Positions 1-8,381 of a stretch of 16,239 nt of DNA are shown in pieces. Below the pieces are notes generated by a model. That model was not told the origin of the DNA and did no database searches. It saw only the letters and a list, made by a program, of their open reading frames with translations. Each line of letters opens with the position of its first letter. Position 1 is the first letter of the stretch. Source of the stretch: Bremia lactucae (lineage: Eukaryota; Oomycota; Peronosporomycetes; Peronosporales; Peronosporaceae); contig NC_090620.1 of the NCBI RefSeq assembly GCF_004359215.1, positions 1,853,611 through 1,869,849 of the forward strand. Reading direction: 5' to 3'. The position numbers and the translations under genes are program-made.

Positions 1-462
1 ACCGACTGGCCAGTTCCAGTCGATGTCAAGGGACTTAGAAAGTTCCTTGGTTTAGCGGCGTACTTGCACAAGTACTCTCGCAATTATGCAGAGATGACAG
101 TTCATCTCTCTCGTCTCTTGAAAAAAGACGAGAAATGGTTATGGAACGCTGATTGTCAGCGTTCGTTTGAAGGTATCAAGCAAAGCTTGATGCAATCGCC
201 CATCTTGGCGATTGCAGATCAAGACAGACTATTTAGTGTGGTCTGTGACGCCAGCGATTTCGCAATCGGCTGCGCGTTAATGCAATACGATACAGACGGC
301 GCGGACCGCGTCGTCTGTTACCAATCGCGTCAGCTGCAACCAGCTGAACGCAATTATCCAGTGCATGACAAGGAACACCTTGCCATGAAATATGCACTGG
401 CTAAATTTAGGGTCTATCTCCTAGGAGATAGACCGTTCATCGTATAAACGGACCATACATAT
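1..462 (+). pseudogene. Ty3/gypsy RT/RNase H fragment
   Basis: The frame is open from base 1 and codes for the end of a Ty3/gypsy reverse transcriptase followed by the RNase H domain. It enters from outside the window, so any apparent start near base 64 is an artefact. Landmarks are LRKFLGLAAYLHKYSRNYAE (the RT thumb/connection that follows the polymerase core), then SPILAIADQDRLFSVVCDAS with the first RNase H aspartate, SRQLQPAERNYPVHDKE with its conserved glutamate, and LAMKYALAKFRVYLLGDRPF. A TAA at 445-447 stands where this family normally has Tyr of the YTDH motif. The TDH codons follow in frame and then homology stops in AT-rich DNA. RNase H is therefore truncated, with no integrase beyond it. 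The minus-strand fragment near the right end of the window is the same family. This is a dead retroelement fragment, not a host gene. Confidence 0.88.
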
Positions 463-897
463 CATTTTTTTAATAAGAAATATTTTTTTTGTAACGAACA
501 TTCCGCTGCCATTCATGTTATTGTTGGAGACGTTGATGATTCCGCAACGTATTTTCATAATTATTTCGGTAGTAGTATATTCACTCTAACTTATTCTAAC
601 TATGTATACATGGTTTCGGATATTGTTAAGAGAGGCAGTTTATGTGGGTCAACACTATAAACAACTACAACTAGGCTTATGAAATGGTTTGCTTTATTTA
701 TTTTAGTAAATTATATTATTTCTTAAAGTATCTTTTGGGCAGTATTCTTCTCATCAAGAATATAAGCTATATGAGGAAGATGTGACAAATTCGCGCATCG
801 CGTAACCCGCTTCGTCGAAGGGTTTTAATCGCTTTCGAGGAAAATTATCACCATGATCAGCAGCAACTCTCTCTATACTTAAACAGAGGGTGGATGT
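463..897. other. AT-rich spacer without a gene
   Basis: This stretch lies between the gypsy fragment and the copia element. It is AT-rich, with stop codons in all frames that I followed and no recognisable domain, tRNA or LTR end. It is probably decayed repeat DNA that served as the target of the copia insertion. Confidence 0.5.
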
Positions 898-902
898 GAG
901 AA
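898..902. repeat. Target site duplication, left copy (GAGAA)
   Basis: GAGAA directly precedes the TG of the 5' LTR and recurs at 5987-5991 just after the 3' LTR. Five bases is the usual duplication length for LTR retrotransposons. The perfect match fixes both element ends. Confidence 0.85.
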
Positions 903-1169
903 TGTTGGAAGGCGATGCTGCAGCGGAGTTTCTGGGACTCGCAAGGAGTTTCGAAACGTCTTTTATTGTAATGGTCACGGAGCGGTGGTTACGGCGAAAG
1001 ATGAAACGATCCAAGGTCGAGAGGTTTCAAGAAGTATGAGGTGCAAGAAACGCACAATGGACAGGTAATTCTGACAAGAAGAGAGTTAAAGCTTACATGC
1101 ATAATATATTCACTTTGTCTTTTGCAAAATAGCACCCATGGAAATTCAATCTGACGTTCAACACCAAAA
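903..1169 (+). repeat. 5' LTR of the copia element
   Basis: This 267-bp copy matches 5720-5986 except for five substitutions, the last a C at 1160 where the 3' copy has T. It begins TGTTGGAAGG. An imperfect inverted match, GTTCAACA, lies at 1156-1163, six bases inside the far end. It holds the probable core promoter (1109-1125) and the first in-frame ATG of gag (1138), so about 32 bp of the LTR are coding. Confidence 0.93.
1109..1125 (+). promoter_or_regulatory. Probable oomycete INR + FPR core promoter in the LTR
   Basis: TTCACTTT (1109-1116) fits the oomycete initiator consensus YTCANTYY. CTTTTGC (1119-1125) fits the flanking promoter region consensus MWTTTNC just downstream, the arrangement described for Phytophthora core promoters. 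Transcription starting near 1110 would give a leader of about 27 nt to the ATG at 1138, a plausible short oomycete 5' UTR. The same motif pair is intact in the 3' LTR at 5926-5942. Matched by eye only. Confidence 0.5.
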
Positions 1170-3591
1170 GGTTATGAGCCCAACGCCAAAGGATCAAGAA
1201 GGTCATGTCCAAGCGCCAGCCATTACCCAAGTCGACGACGACAGAGCCAGTACGGCTTCTGGCGCGGACGAGGGCATGGCCAGGCTGCTGGAACTGATAA
1301 CGGACTTGAAAGGAGACATGGGAGCTCACCTTAATAGGCTTGAGGCCCGCCGAGTCGAGGATGATCAAGGTTCAGTCGTGTCAGCCGGTAGCAGCACCTT
1401 CCGTACGTATGCGGAAGCGCGCACCGGATTCGGCCGGAACATGACGATGGCCTCGCTCGAAGACGAAGTCATGCCTGGACCAGCGCGGCAACACGCAGCA
1501 GGACCAGGGCAACAAAGGCTGACTGGAGGGAGAGCCGGTGTAGGTCCAGTTCCTCAGGTGCCACGGGAATCGGCTTTCAGACCGGTTCCTACACCAGCGT
1601 ATTTTGCTCCGCAAAGGCCCCTGCAGATCAGGGACCTAAAACTAGCGATCGAAAACTTCGATGGCAAGGAGGTTTGTCCAGGACTAAAGTCGGGATTCGC
1701 ACCTTGGGGGAAGCGATTTCTACGCCAAGTTCGTATCGCCGAGGAACTTAGTGGGTGCATCTGGACCGAGGACATCAAAATGGATGTACTTGGTCGGTAT
1801 TTGACAGGCAAGGCTGGTCAACATTTTCACAGTCAAGTGGATACAAGGTACACCGAAAATCCACAGATATGGTACTCGATGGACCGTATGAACCTCAAGT
1901 TTGGACCTAGGATCTCAAGGTCACAAGCTTTTAAACTGTTCACGTGTAAGAAAAAGGAGTCGATGTCGTGGAATGATCATATGCTCTATCTAATTGCGGT
2001 CAGCAACGCAGTCGGAGGCGCACAAGACCAAGTGCTTGAAAATATAGCCAAGTACGCATGCTTCGCAACCGACTTTCAAGGTGTGCTTCTCGCAAGGTAC
2101 AATCCTCATCGAGAGGATTACTTACGGCAAGCTGAAGAGTTGGTGAATTTTGCCCAGTTAAATGACCCGGGTATTCGCATTGGGTCCAAGTCAACTGTGG
2201 CCGTCGTCAAAGGCACTGGAGGAGGTCGGCGCAGAAACGATAAAGAGAGAAAAGTCAAGAAGACTGGAGCTTGTTTCAAATGTGGAAAAGAAGGCCACTA
2301 CAAACGTGAATGTACTAGTGAGCCTAATAACAACTTTACGTTAGCTGTCTCCGACGGCATTGACTCTACCAGCCAATGGATACTGGACAGCGGGTCAAGT
2401 CGACATTTGGTGACAAAGGCGTCACAGCTAATCGACGCAGTAAAATGCGACGAAGAGTGTTTGCTTCCTAATGGGGACAGCTTGCGTATGCAGCTCAAGG
2501 GTACGGCCGAGTTCGTGGTCAGTGTTGACGGCGAAATTCGCCGAGTCAAACTACTCGATGCGTACTACGCAGAAAAGCTACCGTTTTACATCATATCCTA
2601 TGGCAAGATCGAGGAGCGATGGTTTGAACTTCGTTACGATGGACATAAGCGATCAGTGGTTCGGCGGCGTGATGGTTGCAAGATTTTTGATGTTGACAAA
2701 GACGACAGCAACGTGTTGCTAGTGAATGTTGTTGACACAATTGAGCACAAGGATTTTTTTACGGTTGCAGCAATTGCTGAGGCTGTCAACACGCCGATTT
2801 CGGACCTTCAGATGGGGAGTCTACTCGATTTTCACTTAAGATTTGGACACCTCGCCTATGATACAATCGAATTGATGGCGAGTGATCCATCGAGTGGAAT
2901 AAGGCTAACAGACACCGAGCGACCCACTTGCTTAACGTGTGCGCAAGGTAAGCAGCGCCGCAACAAGCATTCGAAGAAAGACACGGGTGAGAATGCTCCT
3001 ATCGATAGGGTGGGTGGTGTGATATGCAGCGATATCAAAGGTCCAATAACGCCGGTCGACAGGTCGGGAAACCGATATTTAATTAATTTTATCGACCACA
3101 AGAGTAACTACTGCCGGGTATTCCTCGCCAAGACGAAGGACAAGGCGACTAAGCATTTCGAAGACTTCATGGTCTACTTTGAAAAGCGATTCAACTGCAA
3201 GGTTCACTATCTCCGTACGGATGGAGGCGCCGAGTACAAAGTTGTTGACCCGTTTTGTAAGAATGTGGGTGTGCGTCGCCAGGTTTCAGAAGCTGACAAC
3301 CAAGCATCCAACGGAAAAGCGGAAAGAATGCACCAGACATTGATGAACCTGGTGCGATCAATGATTTTCGGTTCAGGACTCCCGTTGAGCTTCTGGGGTG
3401 ATGCTGCTGAGTACGCAGCCTACATACTCAACAGAAGCCCAACGCGGAGTAATGTGGGGCGTGCATCACCTATTGAGGTGCTTACAGGTATCAAACCCAG
3501 GCTAACTGATATTGTTATATTTGGATCGCCGTGTACCGCTATTCGGACACCAAAACACAAGGCGCTGGATAGACTGGAGAAGCAGGATTGA
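1138..3591 (+). CDS. Copia Gag-protease-integrase (polyprotein, first block)
   Basis: This 817-residue open frame is the front of a copia polyprotein. The Gag region lies roughly at residues 150-350, followed by a CCHC zinc knuckle CFKCGKEGHYKREC (residues 379-392). The aspartic protease has WILDSGSSRHLV with catalytic Asp at about 417. The integrase has an HHCC zinc-binding domain (H566, H571, C598, C601) and a core with the D-D-E triad at about D632, D695 and E729. The conserved NGKAER and SFWGDA blocks follow. The start at 1138 lies inside the 5' LTR; an in-frame alternative ATG at 1174 lies in the PBS. The frame ends at TGA 3589-3591, where homology continues in the -1 frame, so the polyprotein is split by what looks like a one-base loss. 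No slippery heptamer is visible at the site, which argues against programmed frameshifting. Confidence 0.92.
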   Translation: MEIQSDVQHQKVMSPTPKDQEGHVQAPAITQVDDDRASTASGADEGMARLLELITDLKGDMGAHLNRLEARRVEDDQGSVVSAGSSTFRTYAEARTGFGRNMTMASLEDEVMPGPARQHAAGPGQQRLTGGRAGVGPVPQVPRESAFRPVPTPAYFAPQRPLQIRDLKLAIENFDGKEVCPGLKSGFAPWGKRFLRQVRIAEELSGCIWTEDIKMDVLGRYLTGKAGQHFHSQVDTRYTENPQIWYSMDRMNLKFGPRISRSQAFKLFTCKKKESMSWNDHMLYLIAVSNAVGGAQDQVLENIAKYACFATDFQGVLLARYNPHREDYLRQAEELVNFAQLNDPGIRIGSKSTVAVVKGTGGGRRRNDKERKVKKTGACFKCGKEGHYKRECTSEPNNNFTLAVSDGIDSTSQWILDSGSSRHLVTKASQLIDAVKCDEECLLPNGDSLRMQLKGTAEFVVSVDGEIRRVKLLDAYYAEKLPFYIISYGKIEERWFELRYDGHKRSVVRRRDGCKIFDVDKDDSNVLLVNVVDTIEHKDFFTVAAIAEAVNTPISDLQMGSLLDFHLRFGHLAYDTIELMASDPSSGIRLTDTERPTCLTCAQGKQRRNKHSKKDTGENAPIDRVGGVICSDIKGPITPVDRSGNRYLINFIDHKSNYCRVFLAKTKDKATKHFEDFMVYFEKRFNCKVHYLRTDGGAEYKVVDPFCKNVGVRRQVSEADNQASNGKAERMHQTLMNLVRSMIFGSGLPLSFWGDAAEYAAYILNRSPTRSNVGRASPIEVLTGIKPRLTDIVIFGSPCTAIRTPKHKALDRLEKQD
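1170..1187 (+). other. Primer binding site, tRNA-iMet anticodon type
   Basis: GGTTATGAGCCCAACGCC follows the LTR with no gap. Its reverse complement contains GGGCTCATAACC, the anticodon loop (CAU) and flanking stem bases of eukaryotic initiator tRNA-Met; yeast iMet carries GGGCUCAUAACCC there. The site matches the inside of the tRNA, not its CCA end. This is the pattern of Drosophila copia, which is primed by a 5' half of iMet. The ATG at 1174-1176 is the complement of the anticodon and is in frame with gag. Confidence 0.7.
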
Positions 3592-5675
3592 TACTCGGGA
3601 AGAACGACGAAGTTAAAGGTTTTCGCGTGTTATTTACTAAGGATCGTGTGGTACGCACAACACAGCATGTGCAGAATATTAAGACGCTGAGTGAAGACGC
3701 AAATGCACAACTTCATCGTCTGACAGATGGCCAATCAGAACATGAAAGCTCATCAGCTAATTCCTCGATTTCGCTGGATGAGAACAGATCCAGTCCTGCT
3801 GATTTGGCGACTACAAGTGCAAGTCTAAAGTCTATCGAGACTGACGAATTCTTTGATACCCAACAGACCGATGTAGATCATCGGAAGGAGCCACGTGCCT
3901 GTACAAAGCCACAAAGGTCACGTGGTAAGCGCGGTGGGCAAGGGAGGCGGTCGAATACCAAGATAATCGCCGAGACACCACGCATGACAACGCGATACGG
4001 TGGTAATAAGATACCTCCACGTGAATTTGTTGGAGCAACTTACCGCGTGGATCCAAGTAATTGGAACATGGCTATGAAGAGTGACAAGCGCGTGGAATGG
4101 GAGCGCGCTGCAAGCGCTGAAATTGACTCGCTGGAAGCAAATGATACGTGGGAGTTGGTTCCACGAACTCAGGAGATGCGACCACTCCATACCAAGTGGG
4201 TCTTCAAAACGAAGACGGATGCCGATGGTAACATCGAGCGTTACAAGGCACGCATAGTAGCGTGTGGCAACGAGCAGTCGTTCGGCAAGGACTATACCCT
4301 GACTTTTGCCGCAGTAATGGATATGACGACCGGGAAAGTCATTTTGGCACTGGCTCAGATATGGGGAGTTCCAGCAAGACACGGAGACGTACCTAATGCG
4401 TACGTGAAGGCGTCTACGGAGCCGGACCTCAATATCTATTTGTACGTCCCGCAGGGAATGCAAATTAGCAAAGAAGAAACTCAGCGACTTGGTGTTGAAA
4501 CCGCAGGTCAAGTGGTTCTTCAGCTCAAAAGAAGTCTATATGGGCTAAAGCAAGCCGGGAGACTATGGTCTCAGCTTCTACACTCAGAGCTACTTCGAGT
4601 TGGATTTGTGCAGTGTGTGAGCGACTCGTGCCTTTACTTTAAAGTAAATGGTGACGATAGAACGGTCGTGGGGGTATATGTCGACGATTTGCTGATTACA
4701 GGGACGTCTGAGGGGCGAGTGGAAGAAGTATTTGATCTCCTTGCAACGCTGCAGATAAAGAATCTGGGTGCTGTCAGCAAATTTCTGGGCATGAGAATCA
4801 GTTACTCGGATGAGTGTGGATACGAAATTGATCAAGAAGCTACTATCATCGAGATGCTGATAAAGTTTGGATTACAAGATGCGCACTCGGTGATGACGCC
4901 AATTGGACTTGATCACGACAATAATACGCACGAGGTGGATACACTACTACCTAAAGAGGGCGTGGTTGGATCTGCATCGGTGCAGAATTTCCAGTCGATT
5001 GTTGGATCGCTTTTATGTCTGGCTCGCTGTACGCGTCCGGATGTAGCATATGCCGTACATCGAGCAACTCGGCGAGCTCATGCGCCGACGACGAGCGATT
5101 GGCAGCTAGCCAAACGAATTGCTAGATACCTAAAGGGCACTAAAGATGTCAAGCTTCGCTTAGGACGACGAATAGGTACAGAAAGATCGATTGTACAACT
5201 CACTAGCACAAGTGATGCAGACTTCGCCGGTGATAAGAGCGATAGGAAGTCAGTGAGCGGTGCTATATTTCGTGTGGACGGTATGATGGTGGGTTGGACC
5301 TGTCGGAAGCAGACAACCGTCTCACTGTCAACAATGGAAGCTGAATTCACGTCTGCATCGCATGCTGGACAAGAACTACTAGGCCTACGTGAGCTTTTAT
5401 CCGAGTTGGATTTTCTCGTGAAGTTACCCATGACAATGGAAATGGATATTCAAGCGGCCATCCGGCAGATGGAAAATGAAGAGAGCTCGGCACGCGCCAA
5501 GCATATTGATATCAAGCTCAAGTTTATTAAGGACTACGCTAAGAAGGGAATTATAAAACCCAGCTTTGTGTCAACTGAGGCGATGACAGCAGACATACTG
5601 ACGAAGGCATTTAGCGCCACTCGCCTGCGGGCACTAATGGAGATGTGCTCATTGTACCGCAGCAAGATGGACTAA
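3588..5675 (+). CDS. Copia reverse transcriptase-RNase H (polyprotein, second block)
   Basis: This 695-codon open frame continues the polyprotein after the -1 shift. It opens with the end of the integrase region (LILGKNDEVKGFRV). A low-complexity linker of about 150 residues follows. The RT domain starts near EIDSLEANDTWELVP and carries HTKWVFKTKTDADG, GDVPNAYVKA, KRSLYGLKQAGRLW and the catalytic YVDD at about residues 364-367. RNase H follows with STSDADFAGD (about 541-550), STMEAEF and KHIDIKLKFIKDYAKKG, ending near MTADILTKAF. Catalytic residues look intact. The nominal first codon (TTG at 3588) is only the point where the frame opens, so I do not think it is an independent start; expression would need a frameshift to recover it. 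No internal stop was found. Confidence 0.92.
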   Translation: MILGKNDEVKGFRVLFTKDRVVRTTQHVQNIKTLSEDANAQLHRLTDGQSEHESSSANSSISLDENRSSPADLATTSASLKSIETDEFFDTQQTDVDHRKEPRACTKPQRSRGKRGGQGRRSNTKIIAETPRMTTRYGGNKIPPREFVGATYRVDPSNWNMAMKSDKRVEWERAASAEIDSLEANDTWELVPRTQEMRPLHTKWVFKTKTDADGNIERYKARIVACGNEQSFGKDYTLTFAAVMDMTTGKVILALAQIWGVPARHGDVPNAYVKASTEPDLNIYLYVPQGMQISKEETQRLGVETAGQVVLQLKRSLYGLKQAGRLWSQLLHSELLRVGFVQCVSDSCLYFKVNGDDRTVVGVYVDDLLITGTSEGRVEEVFDLLATLQIKNLGAVSKFLGMRISYSDECGYEIDQEATIIEMLIKFGLQDAHSVMTPIGLDHDNNTHEVDTLLPKEGVVGSASVQNFQSIVGSLLCLARCTRPDVAYAVHRATRRAHAPTTSDWQLAKRIARYLKGTKDVKLRLGRRIGTERSIVQLTSTSDADFAGDKSDRKSVSGAIFRVDGMMVGWTCRKQTTVSLSTMEAEFTSASHAGQELLGLRELLSELDFLVKLPMTMEMDIQAAIRQMENEESSARAKHIDIKLKFIKDYAKKGIIKPSFVSTEAMTADILTKAFSATRLRALMEMCSLYRSKMD

Positions 5676-5709
5676 AACAAGGCGTGTAATCAGAAACACA
5701 CGGCACCGT

Positions 5710-5719
5710 GAGGAAGGAG
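5710..5719 (+). other. Polypurine tract
   Basis: GAGGAAGGAG is an all-purine run immediately before the TG of the 3' LTR, the expected site for priming plus-strand DNA synthesis in an LTR retrotransposon. Confidence 0.8.
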
Positions 5720-5986
5720 TGTTGGAAGGCGATGCTGCAGCGGAGTTTCTGGGACTCGCAAGGAGTTTCGAAACGTCTTTTATTGTAATGGTCACGGAGC
5801 GGTGGTTACGGCGAAAGATGAAACGATCCAAGGTCGAGAGGTTTCAAGAAGTATGAGGTGCAAGTAACGCACGATGGACAGGTAATTCTGACAAGAAGAG
5901 AGTTAAGGCTTACATGCATTATATATTCACTTTGTCTTTTGCAAAATAGCACCCATGGAAATTCAATCTGACGTTTAACACCAAAA
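5720..5986 (+). repeat. 3' LTR of the copia element
   Basis: This 267-bp copy of the 5' LTR has the same length and five substitutions. At 5977 it has T instead of C, which turns codon 8 of the frame opened by the LTR ATG (5955) into TAA. It retains the INR+FPR pair (5926-5942) pointing toward the carbonic anhydrase gene, whose ATG lies 228 bp beyond the LTR end. Confidence 0.93.
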
Positions 5987-5991
5987 GAGAA
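5987..5991. repeat. Target site duplication, right copy (GAGAA)
   Basis: This copy of the left duplication at 898-902 sits directly after the 3' LTR, which supports a single intact insertion. Confidence 0.85.
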
Positions 5992-6214
5992 GTCAGATTC
6001 ACAACCTGCCTCAAATCACCTCTTTTTATTTGATAACTATTGAACAACTCTCCTTTTACTTCCGCTAAGAGGGATTAACTGCGAAATGCCCCAATTTGCC
6101 TTATAAAACCAAACGAAACTACCAAAACGCCTACAAGCCGCGTGTCAATGGCTCGACAGAATGAAAAGGATTTTCAGCCTCTCGTTTGCCGCTTTTTTCA
6201 TCTAAGCCCAAATC

Positions 6215-6981
6215 ATGATGCGCAAGGTGACGTTTGAGCTCGGCCGGTGCGTCCGCGAGACCGGCCAAGCCCTCGACCGCCTTGGTCTGCGTGTGCTCAA
6301 CGACAATTCCTTTAAAGAAAAGTGTAAGCCTTCGTGTCCTCCATACTCTGCAGCGATGCTAACCAAATGTCCGGAGCAGTCTCGCGCCACCGCCAAGTCA
6401 TGGCACTCTATGACAAGCGGCCAAAGATTGCGCACGACGTCTGGGTCGCTCCAAATGCGACAATCGTAGGCGATGTGGAGATTTGCAACGACGCTTCAGT
6501 GTTTTACAACGTCGTCATTCGTGGGGACTTGAATCAAGTCCGCATTGGCAATCGCACGAACGTCCAGGACCGTACAGTCATCCACACGGCTAGCTCCACC
6601 AGCCCTGGGTTGGCCCCAGGTGCTAATATCGGCAACGACGTCACCATTGGACACGGCTGTACGCTCTATTCCTGCACGATTGAGCACAATGCGCTCATTG
6701 GCATGGGCGCCATTATCCTCGACGGTGCTCTAGTCGAGTCGAATACTATTGTTGCCGCTGGTAGCGTTGTTCCTCCTGGACGTCGCATTCCGTCTGGGCA
6801 GTTATGGGCCGGAAATCCGGCAAAGTACGTGCGTGAGTTGTCCGACGATGAGGTCGCTGATATCACAAAACAAGCGAGCGAATACAAAAGGATTGCGAGT
6901 ACCCATAGCGACGAGTTTTTGCCGTACGGCACAGCATATTTGGATGCGGAAAGGATTAAAGCTGCTGGTGGGCACCTGTAA
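6215..6981 (+). CDS. Gamma carbonic anhydrase-like, mitochondrial complex I subunit
   Basis: There are two exons, 6215-6323 and 6380-6981, with a 56-bp intron (donor GTAAGC, branch TGCTAAC at 6357-6363, acceptor GCAG). Splicing gives K-F-S at residues 36-38 and a protein of 236 residues. The short N-terminus with ETGQALDRLG resembles the complex-I gamma-CA proteins of plants and protists (matrix side of the membrane arm). It is followed by left-handed beta-helix hexapeptides and the ending SGQLWAGNPAKYVRELSDDE. Zinc-ligand positions are H105 (VIH) and H128 (GHG), but the third position, His in Cam, plant CA2 and bacterial YrdA, is Tyr133 here; H139 lies six residues on. Arg and Asp of the RGD motif and Gln in NVQD are present. 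The protein may be structural or weakly catalytic. A near-match initiator (TTCATCTA, 6197-6204) precedes the ATG; Met2 at 6218 is an alternative start. Confidence 0.92.
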
Positions 6982-7127
6982 ATGCGGTCTCTAGGTATTA
7001 AACGCTGGATTTTGAACAATTGGCTTTGAGCACGCATACATTGTTTTTGTTGTTCGATTCAATAGTGTACAATCTCTAGTACTCGAGCTCTCAATTGTGC
7101 TCCATTCATTCACTTTTGCAACGACGC

Positions 7128-8381
7128 TTACGCATCCTCGGAGGGCAAGCGACGACGTTTTGGCTGTCGTGGACTTCGTTTCTTAAAACGAATAGTCTCC
7201 ATTGTTGTATCAGGCATCGCTTCCTGCCGACTTGACGCGGTGAACGGTGCTGCAGCGTCAAGATTCACGCCCTTGTAGGTGCCTCCATACGGATTATATG
7301 CGTCCAATGCATTGTCCCCTTGTGACAACGCATCCATTGCATCCAGACGCGCTTGTTCCTTGCGAAGCTGCTCGTTTTCTGCCTCTGCGACTCGCGTTGC
7401 CACATCTTGTTGCGTCTCGTCAATCTCTCGAATCGCCACAGTGGTCCACTCCCCCATCCCAGTCGTCTCATCAATTGCGACACTTGAACGCCTTGCTTCT
7501 CCTGTTGCTTCTCGATTATTGCGCCATTGCTCCACCAGAGTCTTGGCCGCTTCGAGTGTCACGGTTTGTGGCAATGGAATCCGCAAGCGATCTGCTACGA
7601 CTTTATGCTCCACTGTAGGCTTTAAATTCTCGCCAGAAAATGTCGTAGAGGCTGGTTTCTGAAGTAAATACATGACTGTAAAGCGTCGAAAGCTTTGCGT
7701 CGTATTTGGAATCGTTTGGACCGTGACATGCTCAACAAGAGCATCAATCCACTCCTCCACGTCTTCGACCCAGATTTGACACGCACTTCCTGTTCCAAGC
7801 TGCTCGCTGTGCTTCCTGCCGTCCAAGTAGACGCTTCCTCGAACCGCATAAACCCCTTGGTCGTTCTCGTCTTCTTTAATGGGCACTTGAATCTCTACAG
7901 GCGGATATTCGTGCTCGCGATGTGGTACTTGATGTGAAAGTGTTGCATAACTGTGTGAAGATGGTTTTGTTGCACCAAGCAGTGGTGGTCGAGCAATAGG
8001 ACGAGGCTGGTCTTGATCGCGACGAGGTGGAGGCGGTGGCGTCTTCTGTTTAAGACGATTGGGCGCACGAAGGTTTGCCATATCCTGTGCATACTTGGCC
8101 TGGGCCGCCTTTTCGATCGCTTCGAGCTGATCATGAAGCTCTCGCTGTGATTTATTCGCATCTGATTTAGCTTGACGCTTGAGCTTGAGTGTCTCCTCAA
8201 CCTTTTCTTTGTGTTTGCGGCCGTGCTCGTGGTGCTTGATACTCTACAAATCGTCAATTAAATCTCAAGAAAGGTCCAAAGGCGGTTCTAAACAAGACAT
8301 ACGCACCGGCTTGTCGCTCTGCATCCATACATTGCAATACTTGCAGTAGTGGCGCTCCTTAGACACCCAATAGTCCACCAT
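7128..8381 (-). CDS. U1-type zinc-finger splicing factor (FBP21/WBP4/ZOP1-like)
   Basis: Exon 1 is 8307-8381 (75 nt, MVDYWVSKERHYCKYCNVWM...) and exon 2 is 7128-8243. They are separated by a 63-bp intron (8244-8306; donor GTGCGT, acceptor TTTGTAG). The protein has 396 residues. The N-terminus is a U1/matrin-type C2H2 finger (C13, C16, H30, H36) of the FBP21/WBP4/ZOP1 family, spliceosomal proteins that work with U1/U5-linked components in the nucleus. A charged coiled-coil-like stretch runs to about residue 80, then a polyproline run (about 94-98). A TGMGEW segment (about 286-291) and a basic C-terminus with FKKR both recall the WBP4 C-terminus. I see no WW domain, although animal FBP21 has two. 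The ATG context GCCATGG is strong. It converges on the carbonic anhydrase gene (146 bp between stops) and diverges from RPL23. Confidence 0.85.

Larger units (their letters stand above)
903..5986 (+). mobile_element. Ty1/copia LTR retrotransposon, near-complete
   Basis: This 5,084-bp element has every structural part. It has two 267-bp LTRs starting TGTTGG, a perfect GAGAA duplication on both sides, and a PBS immediately after the 5' LTR. A purine tract (GAGGAAGGAG) sits directly before the 3' LTR. The coding order is gag, protease, integrase, RT, RNase H; integrase before RT defines the copia (Pseudoviridae) superfamily. The LTRs differ at 5 of 267 positions (about 1.9%), which points to a fairly recent insertion, though some differences could predate it. 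A single -1 frameshift between integrase and RT is the only coding break seen. The LTR terminates in ACCAAAA rather than the usual CA, but the duplication and the PBS position agree on that end. The element stands 223 bp upstream of the carbonic anhydrase ATG in the same orientation. Confidence 0.95.

Noticed and set aside
754..1014. Minus-strand ORF in the 5' LTR, repeated in the 3' LTR (5649-5831)
   Set aside because: The shared part is only the antisense of the LTR; the two frames diverge outside it and match no known family.
3588..3591. Programmed -1 frameshift between copia blocks
   Set aside because: No slippery heptamer or following pseudoknot was seen, and the position inside the integrase C-terminal region is not where such signals normally occur.
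3918..4511. 197-codon minus-strand ORF within the RT region
   Set aside because: It is the antisense shadow of the copia RT frame, which has clear RT motifs on the plus strand.
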